Assembly: GCF_022213065.1 (NCBI RefSeq)
Contig: NZ_JAKLJA010000001.1
Coordinates: 558,001-622,000, forward strand
DNA length: 64,000 nucleotides
Direction: 5' to 3'
Origin: Paraburkholderia tagetis
GTDB lineage: Bacteria; Pseudomonadota; Gammaproteobacteria; Burkholderiales; Burkholderiaceae
Of this stretch, positions 58,837 through 64,000 are shown piece after piece. Each line of letters starts with the position of its first letter. Within the stretch, counting starts at the first letter, position 1. The notes beneath the pieces are model-generated. The model was not told the DNA's origin, did not search any database, and saw only the letters and a list, made by a program, of their open reading frames with translations. Made by a program: the position numbers and the translations under genes.

Positions 58837-59385
58837 ATGAGCGTCTATGTGAGAATTCAGAGCGGGATCGTTGCAGAAATCATCGCCCCAATGCTCGATG
58901 GATCTGGCGTGGAAATTCCAATTGCCAGCCGGTTCTACCCGCTCGTCGCGGCGACTCTCGTGGACGTCACCGCCTATGCCGTTGAGCCGCGGCCTGGGTG
59001 GGTCGCCACTGAATCTTCCGGGGCTTGGGCGTTTTCAGCGCCAGTCCCGGTAGCTCTCTCTGGCGCACAACAGGCGGCTGTCGCGTTCTCCGCAGGGATT
59101 CAGATCAAAAGCACGGCAACTGCTTCATTGAATGGCACGTACAGTATCGATACTCTCAGCCAGTCAGATATCATTGCCATTGAGACAGGTCTGAACGCGG
59201 GAAAGGGATTCCCCGATGGCTCAACGATGTTCAACTATCCTGACGCATCCGGGATCATGCATAGTTTTTCGGAGGCGGATTTTTCGAATTTTGCCGCAGC
59301 CGTAAGGGATTATGTATATGCGTTGCGGTCTGCGGTGGCTGGCATATCAACAAGCCTGCCGTCGCCTGCTGCAACAATCCCTTAA
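58837..59385 (+). CDS. Tail-fibre accessory protein, DUF4376-like
   Basis: 182 residues. The N-terminal half resembles short phage proteins placed after fibre genes (YVRIQSGIVAEIIAP). The C-terminal half (AAVAFSAGIQIKSTATASLN, GTYSIDTLSQSDIIAIETGL, FSEADFSNFAAAVRDYVYAL) matches the DUF4376-type layout of fibre assembly proteins. Its stop overlaps the stop of the opposite acyltransferase gene. Confidence 0.65.
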   Translation: MSVYVRIQSGIVAEIIAPMLDGSGVEIPIASRFYPLVAATLVDVTAYAVEPRPGWVATESSGAWAFSAPVPVALSGAQQAAVAFSAGIQIKSTATASLNGTYSIDTLSQSDIIAIETGLNAGKGFPDGSTMFNYPDASGIMHSFSEADFSNFAAAVRDYVYALRSAVAGISTSLPSPAATIP

Positions 59386-60509
59386 ACCGGATTCCGTGTA
59401 TTCGTCGTCGATCTGAACCGGGATGCGAGTCTCGCATAACTCAGGAGCGGCATTTCAATCTTTCGGTGCACGAAAATACCGATAACTGCACAAATTGCCA
59501 TGAAGAATGCGAACGCTACAGGTCTCATTAAACCAGACATTTCTGGATACCGTTTCAAGGTCGTCTCGACTATCACAGCGACAAAGGGATGCGTGAGGTA
59601 GATTGAGAATGAAGCCTCTCCGAGCAAAAGAATCGTTCTGGATGACGCGCACAGCCCCTTGTTATTCAGGAAAAGTGCAAAAAGAACCGTCGCGAACGGA
59701 AGCATGAAATAGAGAAACATTGCCGGAGCGTAGCCAATAAGCGCCTTTATTTCCCGGAGTGGGAAATAGTTAAAGGTGGAAAGAGCGATGGCGATGACGA
59801 TACCAATTGTCCAGCGATGAGTGACGACCCAATTCTCAAACGAAGCTGGACGAACATGCCAGATGTAGTACGTTGCTATGCCCAGCACGAAGAACCCCGT
59901 ATAACGATCGCCATAAAACATCAGGAGTTCGCCTGGGTCTATTGTAATCCAGACAGATAACTTCACGAATAAGATGACAATCGCGGTCAGAATAGGCGCC
60001 CACCGCGTGTTGATCATCAGGCATACGGCGAAGATGACGTAGAAGTACATCTCAAGGTTGAGTGTCCAGCCTACACCAAGCACGGGGAACATGAAGCCCT
60101 GATCGTTCCTGAAAGGAATGAACGTCAAACTACGGACGAGTTGGCCAACAAGCTGACCATCAGTGAAACCTGTCTTATGTTCTAGATACCATTGCAACGT
60201 GGTGCGATCATGTAATAGCCATCCCCATATCTGAGGGATCTTGTAGATGGGATTCATCAACTCAAGGTTGATCAACATGAAGAATGCGATCGTGCACACC
60301 CAATAAAGCGGTACAACGCGGGTAATGCGATTTACCATAAACCCATCAGCGCGCGATCGCGAGATGTGAGTCATGATGAATCCGCTCACTACGAAGAAGA
60401 TCGCCACCGCCTTAAGGTCAGTGTGCACACCACCAAAGATATAGCTGCCGTGGAAGTACACGACAGCCATCGCCGCCAGTGCGCGCAACAGTTGGATATT
60501 CGAGATCAT
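59382..60509 (-). CDS. Acyltransferase 3 family membrane enzyme (O-antigen acetylase type)
   Basis: 375 residues, about ten hydrophobic helices. Family motifs: QLLRALAAMAVVYFHG near the N-terminus (the conserved R and H), FFVVSGFIM, RITRVVPLYWV, and SFSIYLTHPFVA. These enzymes acetylate surface polysaccharide and cause phage-mediated serotype conversion. It is on the opposite strand to the late operon, AT-richer than its neighbours and next to the fibre genes, all typical of a lysogenic-conversion gene acquired by transfer. Confidence 0.88.
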   Translation of the reverse strand: MISNIQLLRALAAMAVVYFHGSYIFGGVHTDLKAVAIFFVVSGFIMTHISRSRADGFMVNRITRVVPLYWVCTIAFFMLINLELMNPIYKIPQIWGWLLHDRTTLQWYLEHKTGFTDGQLVGQLVRSLTFIPFRNDQGFMFPVLGVGWTLNLEMYFYVIFAVCLMINTRWAPILTAIVILFVKLSVWITIDPGELLMFYGDRYTGFFVLGIATYYIWHVRPASFENWVVTHRWTIGIVIAIALSTFNYFPLREIKALIGYAPAMFLYFMLPFATVLFALFLNNKGLCASSRTILLLGEASFSIYLTHPFVAVIVETTLKRYPEMSGLMRPVAFAFFMAICAVIGIFVHRKIEMPLLSYARLASRFRSTTNTRNPV

Positions 60510-60567
60510 GCGGATTGCATCGGATGGTAGAGGCTACTGGATTTTACCAGCCATGCCTAGCAACCCC

Positions 60568-61239
60568 TCAAAACCTCCACCGCGCCATCAGAACGTGGGT
60601 ATTCGACCAGATCGACGGGAAGTGATCCGAACTCGATACGGGCGTGCCGTTCTTGAAATACTGATACGACACTGAAAAGTTCTTGTAACCGACAGAGGCT
60701 CCGATAACCCAGCCCAGACGCCACTTCGGGTTGTTGTGGACGCTGACGTTCATCGGGGTGGCGTCAGGCGACGGAACCCAGCCGATCACGTCCTCGGTCC
60801 AGGTCGATCGGTGGATGTACGGTCCACCTTCTACTCCAAATCGCCAGCCGCCATAGTCGTAGTGCGGCTCAAGTGTGAGCAGGATGCCCATGTCGTGCCC
60901 GGACCCGAGATAGTTCGCGAGTGGCCAGCACTTGCCATTGCAGCCCTTCGTGACAGGGTTGTAATTGGCATCGTCTGGTGTGGCGAGAGCCTGGGTGTGG
61001 ATCGTCCCAAGCCAAGCCCAGTCAGCGTGCCATGAGATGCCCCAGTGCTCCGACTGGTAGATATCGCCAGTGAACCCGGCTTCGATGGCCGGCGCGGTGA
61101 GGTCAAATCGGTGTTGGAATCCGTCCTGAAACCACAAACCATTGGCCCCGTGCTGGTAAGCTGCCCCACCGATGCCGGCTTCGACCTGAAAGAAGTCTTC
61201 GGCGTGCGCTTGGGAAGCCGCCGCGCAGCCGAGCGTCAT
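60568..61239 (-). CDS. Outer-membrane beta-barrel protein
   Basis: 223 residues with a short signal peptide (TLGCAAASQAHA, cleavage before EDFFQVE). The rest is alternating beta strands rich in Trp/Tyr (HWGISWHADWAWLGTIHTQA, YDYGGWRFGVEGGPYIHR) and ends in Phe (LMARWRF), the outer-membrane insertion signal. The start ATG at 61239 lies just past the stop of the HTH gene (61242), so the two are coupled. A phage-encoded barrel could block receptors or alter the envelope; the exact family is not recognised. Confidence 0.75.
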   Translation of the reverse strand: MTLGCAAASQAHAEDFFQVEAGIGGAAYQHGANGLWFQDGFQHRFDLTAPAIEAGFTGDIYQSEHWGISWHADWAWLGTIHTQALATPDDANYNPVTKGCNGKCWPLANYLGSGHDMGILLTLEPHYDYGGWRFGVEGGPYIHRSTWTEDVIGWVPSPDATPMNVSVHNNPKWRLGWVIGASVGYKNFSVSYQYFKNGTPVSSSDHFPSIWSNTHVLMARWRF

Positions 61240-61241
61240 CG

Positions 61242-61523
61242 CTATGGCTGCTGCTCTCCATCGGTATCCGGGTCGACAACCGCGCCGACACTTCGGCACC
61301 AGTCGAACACCTGATCGACGGTCGCGGTGCGATTGAGGAGCGCGCCCGCAAGGAACAGCATCGGCAGACTCATGGCGCGCGGCTCCTGACCGCCCGTGTA
61401 CTTGCGCCATTGATTGTTGCCGGCCAACCCGAACAGGCTGGCCATCTGCTCGCCGGTGTAGCCGAGCTCGATCTTGAGGTTCCGGAGATCTTCCGGAGTT
61501 GGCGGCGTATATCGAATGGACAT
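61242..61523 (-). CDS. Helix-turn-helix regulator of the conversion cassette
   Basis: 93 residues with an XRE-like helix-turn-helix: TPEDLRNLKIELGYTGEQMA, SLFGLAGNNQWRKYTGG. It sits downstream of a good minus-strand promoter with a palindromic operator in its spacer and upstream of the barrel gene, so autoregulation and control of the barrel gene are likely. Its ribosome-binding site is weak. Confidence 0.7.
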   Translation of the reverse strand: MSIRYTPPTPEDLRNLKIELGYTGEQMASLFGLAGNNQWRKYTGGQEPRAMSLPMLFLAGALLNRTATVDQVFDWCRSVGAVVDPDTDGEQQP

Positions 61524-61619
61524 GCCCGAGAGCGCGCAGAACGCGCGCGCGAAATGTGGTCTTCATGGTCTTCCTTTCGGAGGTAGCAGGCTGCGCGCAA
61601 TGCGCTACCCAACGCCTTC

Positions 61620-61648
61620 AATTTAGCCCCTTAAGGGCTATTAGTCAA
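61620..61648 (-). promoter_or_regulatory. Promoter/operator of the conversion cassette
   Basis: Minus strand: -35 TTGACT, 17-base spacer, -10 TAAATT. A perfect palindrome TAGCCC-N5-GGGCTA (61624-61640) fills the spacer. It lies about 100 bases upstream of the HTH gene and points into it. Operator assignment is inference from position. Confidence 0.65.
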
Positions 61649-61660
61649 GAACAATCACCT

Positions 61661-61681
61661 GCCGCCTCCGGGCGGCTTTTT
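61661..61681 (+). terminator. Terminator before the first lysis gene
   Basis: GCCGCC-TCCG-GGCGGC hairpin followed by TTTTT, 17 bases before the next start codon. It also sits just behind the divergent conversion-cassette promoter. Confidence 0.75.
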
Positions 61682-61697
61682 CATTTCCGGGGCCCCA

Positions 61698-61958
61698 ATG
61701 AACCAGATCGACCCGATCGAATTCGGTCGCGTGCTCGCACGCCTTGATGAACAGGATCGACAGAGCGCGGACATGCGCGAGGAAATGCGGAGGAACCAGA
61801 AACAGGCGAATGACGAGATCGCCAAGCTGCGAACGGACATTCAAGCGCTTCTGGCTCTCGCCAACCGTGGCAAGGGTGCCCTCTTCACGCTGACATCTAT
61901 CGGAGCCGCAGTCGGGGCTGTGCTGGGTGCGCTGGGGCATCACATTTTCGGGAAGTGA
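61698..61958 (+). CDS. Holin-like (XhlA-type) membrane protein
   Basis: 86 residues: an N-terminal coiled coil (VLARLDEQDRQSADMREEMR, ANDEIAKLRTDIQALLAL) and one C-terminal transmembrane helix (LFTLTSIGAAVGAVLGALG). This matches small XhlA-like lysis proteins. It precedes the endolysin by two genes. Confidence 0.65.
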   Translation: MNQIDPIEFGRVLARLDEQDRQSADMREEMRRNQKQANDEIAKLRTDIQALLALANRGKGALFTLTSIGAAVGAVLGALGHHIFGK

Positions 61959-61960
61959 CG

Positions 61961-62317
61961 ATGAAATACGAAATCAAGTGGCTTCGTGAGCCTGAGGAGC
62001 ACGACTTTCCTGCGGCTGAGTCTTTTCTCGCTCTTGTGTTCGACGAGAGCGATGCGGCCGTGCTGGTGAAGAAGCTGCGCGATGCGCGACTGTCGCACTT
62101 CAAGGCCAAGGACATTGCGCGCGCATCCGGCCTGACGCTGCTCGGCCGCGACAACCGGCACGTCGCACACAACCTTGAAAAGATTCACGAAGGCAAGCAG
62201 CTTTCGCCGCTCCTGCTCGTGCGCGGTCAAACGCTCATCGTGGCAGATGGCTTCCATCGGCTCAGCGCGGTCTATTCACTCGACGAAGATGCCGAGATCC
62301 CCTGCAAGATCGTCTAG
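61961..62317 (+). CDS. ParB/Srx-like small protein
   Basis: 118 residues. The C-terminal LLLVRGQTLIVADGFHRLSA matches the ParB-nuclease-like DGxHR signature seen in ParB/Srx-fold proteins. ATG 61961 is used; GTG 61955 is an alternative. Its role in the lysis region is unclear. Confidence 0.55.
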   Translation: MKYEIKWLREPEEHDFPAAESFLALVFDESDAAVLVKKLRDARLSHFKAKDIARASGLTLLGRDNRHVAHNLEKIHEGKQLSPLLLVRGQTLIVADGFHRLSAVYSLDEDAEIPCKIV

Positions 62318-62319
62318 CC

Positions 62320-62874
62320 ATGAACCTCACACCCGAGATCGTCGCCGCTGGAACCGGCGCGACGCTGGCGCGCGCCACGATGTTTGCGCCGTTCATGCAG
62401 GCTGCGTGCGAGACCTATCACATTCTCGATCCGCGCGACATCGCGGCTTTCCTCGCGCAGACCGGTCACGAATCTGGCCACCTGGTCTTCACGAAAGAGA
62501 TCTGGGGGCCGACGGCTGCGCAGCGCCAGTACGAGCCGCCATCGCAGAAAGCGAAAGGCCTCGGCAACACGCAGCCCGGTGATGGTGAACGCTTCTGCGG
62601 TCGCGGCCTGATCCAGATCACCGGCCGGCGCAACTACACGCTTGCCTCGATCGGACTGGAGCTCGACCTGCTTAACCACCCCGAGCTGCTCGAGGATCCT
62701 GAACACGCCGCGATGTCCGCCGGCTGGTTCTGGTGGAACAACAAGCTGAGCGCGCTCGCGCTCGCTGGACAGTTCACGACGCTCACTGAGCGCGTCAATG
62801 GTGCCTTGAGCGGCCTCGCCGATCGACAGGCGTTGTATGCCATGGCGAAGAAAGCGCTCGGCGCTGCCACATAG
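62320..62874 (+). CDS. GH19-type endolysin
   Basis: 184 residues of glycoside hydrolase family 19, which cleaves peptidoglycan in phage endolysins. The catalytic Glu pair is seen as E51 in QTGHESGHL and E60 in FTKEIWG. Further signatures: GDGERFCGRGLIQITGRRNY, and AGWFWWNNKLSALA. There is no signal peptide, so it needs a holin. It starts 3 bases after the previous stop. Confidence 0.92.
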   Translation: MNLTPEIVAAGTGATLARATMFAPFMQAACETYHILDPRDIAAFLAQTGHESGHLVFTKEIWGPTAAQRQYEPPSQKAKGLGNTQPGDGERFCGRGLIQITGRRNYTLASIGLELDLLNHPELLEDPEHAAMSAGWFWWNNKLSALALAGQFTTLTERVNGALSGLADRQALYAMAKKALGAAT

Positions 62875-62910
62875 CTTTCAGATTTCCGAATTTCGAAATT
62901 TCGCAACTTG

Positions 62911-62930
62911 CCGCCTTCGGGCGGTTTTTT
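62911..62930 (+). terminator. Terminator after the endolysin gene
   Basis: CCGCC-TTCG-GGCGG hairpin with six T, 18 bases before the next start codon. A perfect 12-bp palindrome AATTTCGAAATT (62889-62900) lies just before it. Confidence 0.75.
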
Positions 62931-62947
62931 CGTTTCTGGAGCAACGA

Positions 62948-63574
62948 ATGACCCGATGCAGTCATGACGTACCGCTCGAGCAGCCATGCAGTAAGTGCAC
63001 CGCCGAAGGCCTCGCGCGCGTGCCGGCGCATGAGCATCTCATGAAAGAGACCGTGGTCGAGGTGGAGTATTACCCGGACCACGAAGCGCGCACCGAGTCA
63101 GCAACCTTTCGGCGCACGAAGGCCGCTGGCCACAAGGCAGGTCTGCGTTGCTCTATCAGTGGCCAGCCGAATCCGGAATACCACCACTTCTGGTGCGAAT
63201 GGGCGGATGCCGATGCCGTCGACTGGACCGTCGTGAAAGCGATCGCGGTCGGCGAGATCACCGAGATTCCGGTGCTTGACGAAATCACCGACCAGCCGAC
63301 GGGCGAAACTTTCCCGGCCGAACAGTCGGCCATCTGGATGATCTGCCAAATCACAGCGCTCCGCGGCTTCGACTGGCACGCCTTTGACCCAGCCAAGCCC
63401 GAGACCTTCATCGACAGCCCGCAAAACATGCTGCAGCTCTCGATCAAGTTCCATCGCTCGTCGACGCACGGCATCCACCACCGCACTTTCCCGACCTTCG
63501 TGTTTCAGGGCTACCCCCGGCGCGCGGGCTTTGTTTTTTCACCGGACGAGATCGTCCAGAAGGAGAAGGCATGA
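62948..63574 (+). CDS. Hypothetical lysis-region protein
   Basis: 208 residues from an ATG 7 bases after TGGAGC. Cys/His-rich start (MTRCSHDVPLEQPCSKC), then YHHFWCEWADADAVDWTVVK and SIKFHRSSTHGIHHRTFPTF near the end. No confident family. It lies between endolysin and a second holin candidate. Confidence 0.55.
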   Translation: MTRCSHDVPLEQPCSKCTAEGLARVPAHEHLMKETVVEVEYYPDHEARTESATFRRTKAAGHKAGLRCSISGQPNPEYHHFWCEWADADAVDWTVVKAIAVGEITEIPVLDEITDQPTGETFPAEQSAIWMICQITALRGFDWHAFDPAKPETFIDSPQNMLQLSIKFHRSSTHGIHHRTFPTFVFQGYPRRAGFVFSPDEIVQKEKA

Positions 63575-63783
63575 ACCAAACCTCCAGCATCCAAACCGGC
63601 GCGATCACGCTCACCGCTGCCTCTCTCGTGCCGATCATCGATTGGGCAGCGCAAGCGATGAACATCAAGATCCCGATGGAAGCGCAACTCCAGATCGCGG
63701 CCTTCCTGATCACTGGTGGTCACGCTGCCTACAACTGGCTGATGGCGCGCGCGGCCGCGAAGAAGGCCACGGCGACGCAATGA
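63571..63783 (+). CDS. Small holin candidate
   Basis: 70 residues with two hydrophobic stretches (AITLTAASLVPIIDWAAQAM, AQLQIAAFLITGGHAAYNWL) and a basic tail (ARAAAKKATATQ). Short size, two potential membrane helices and a charged tail fit a class II holin. It overlaps the next gene (TGATG). Confidence 0.65.
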   Translation: MNQTSSIQTGAITLTAASLVPIIDWAAQAMNIKIPMEAQLQIAAFLITGGHAAYNWLMARAAAKKATATQ

Positions 63784-64000
63784 TGCGTGCCGCGCTGCTG
63801 CTCTCAATGCTGCTCGCTGGCTGCGCCGGTCAGGCGACCTACGACATCCGCCCGTTCTATGACGAAGCTTCGAAGCAGGTCCTCTGTTGTGCCGCGACCA
63901 TCACGAACGGCAAAGACATCGCCACCGTCAGTGTGCACGCCAAGAAGACAGCAGACGGCTACACCCTCGACTTCACCGAAACCGGCGTCGGCGCGACAGC
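63783..64000 (+). CDS. Prophage lipoprotein, cut by the window end
   Basis: The first 72 residues are visible. Signal peptide with lipobox LLAGC (acylated Cys at position 14), then QATYDIRPFYDEASKQVLCC and ATVSVHAKKTADGYTLDFTE. The frame stays open to the window edge, so the protein is partial. An outer-membrane spanin-like or other envelope role is possible; the globular domain does not look like the short proline-rich Rz1 type. Confidence 0.6.
   Translation, partial: MRAALLLSMLLAGCAGQATYDIRPFYDEASKQVLCCAATITNGKDIATVSVHAKKTADGYTLDFTETGVGAT

Larger units (their letters stand above)
6014..64000. mobile_element. Contractile-tailed prophage (right end beyond window)
   Basis: Phage genes run without interruption from an excisionase-like HTH gene at 6.0 kb through early operons, a CI/Cro immunity region, recombination, terminase, capsid, sheath/tube, baseplate, fibre and lysis genes. 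The sheath gene shows a contractile tail. The left border lies in about 5859-6013, where host genes end. No attachment core can be named without the other end. No integrase or Mu-like transposase was recognised, and the last lysis gene is cut by the window end. Confidence 0.85.

Noticed and set aside
60568..61566. A single 332-codon frame covering the HTH gene and the barrel gene
   Set aside because: Its first 109 codons are Arg-rich and antiparallel in character to the real HTH protein in another frame; the signal peptide of the barrel begins only at 61239.
1..64000. CRISPR arrays and rRNA genes
   Set aside because: No regularly spaced direct repeats and no rRNA-like conserved blocks were seen on either strand.

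Overview
The window looks like a high-GC betaproteobacterial chromosome of the Burkholderia/Paraburkholderia/Caballeronia type. The clues are a Burkholderia-style general porin, an OxlT-like MFS carrier, OmpR/QseB-type regulators and the codon usage. A large contractile-tailed prophage carrying a diversity-generating retroelement (DGR) occupies everything from about 6.0 kb to the right edge.

Host part (1-5.9 kb). Two tandem OmpR-family response regulators on the minus strand face an 0.8 kb intergenic region. Then come a porin, a periplasmic YncE-like beta-propeller protein and an oxalate/formate-type antiporter on the plus strand. Strong hairpins at 5.87-5.95 kb separate these from the prophage.

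Prophage, leftward operon (23.2 to 6.0 kb, minus strand). It starts at a PL-like promoter. In transcription order it holds small accessory genes, DGR target 3, small membrane and zinc proteins, a recombination/replication set (PD-(D/E)xK nuclease, RecT-like annealing protein, SbcC/RecF-like ATPase, DnaQ-like exonuclease, clamp-like protein), the DGR core (target 2, target 1, avd, template repeat, reverse transcriptase), a DndC/PAPS-reductase-like protein, a MazG-like fusion, DUF5131, ASCH and DUF1643 proteins and an excisionase-like HTH gene. The 93-bp template repeat and the three variable repeats align without gaps. They differ at 15, 13 and 14 positions, and all 42 differences fall on template adenines, so the DGR is or recently was active. 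Target 3 lies about 9 kb from the template.

Immunity region (23.2-25.4 kb). An S24-type CI repressor and a Cro-like protein are divergent. They are flanked by repeated AGCA-WW-TGCT operators in a lambda-like OL/OR arrangement.

Rightward operon (25.4-34.3 kb). A CII-position regulator is followed by a helicase-DNA methyltransferase fusion, an MmcB-like nuclease, DUF1376 and replication-type proteins, RusA, NinB, DUF1364, a Tad2-like protein and a Q-position regulator. A strong promoter and a terminator follow directly, as in lambda pR'/tR'.

Late region (34.3-64 kb). Order: small membrane proteins, a second Tad2-like protein, terminase, portal, protease/scaffold, capsid, connectors, contractile tail sheath and tube, chaperone with a -1 frameshift site, tape measure, baseplate (N, hub, spike, W, J, I) and a Gly-rich tail fibre. 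Next is a minus-strand lysogenic-conversion cassette (acyltransferase, outer-membrane barrel, HTH regulator with its own promoter/operator), then lysis genes (holin candidates, GH19 endolysin, lipoprotein cut by the window end). Several late genes are preceded by a hairpin plus T-tract just before their ribosome-binding site. No integrase or transposase was recognised, so the prophage is probably not complete in this window.
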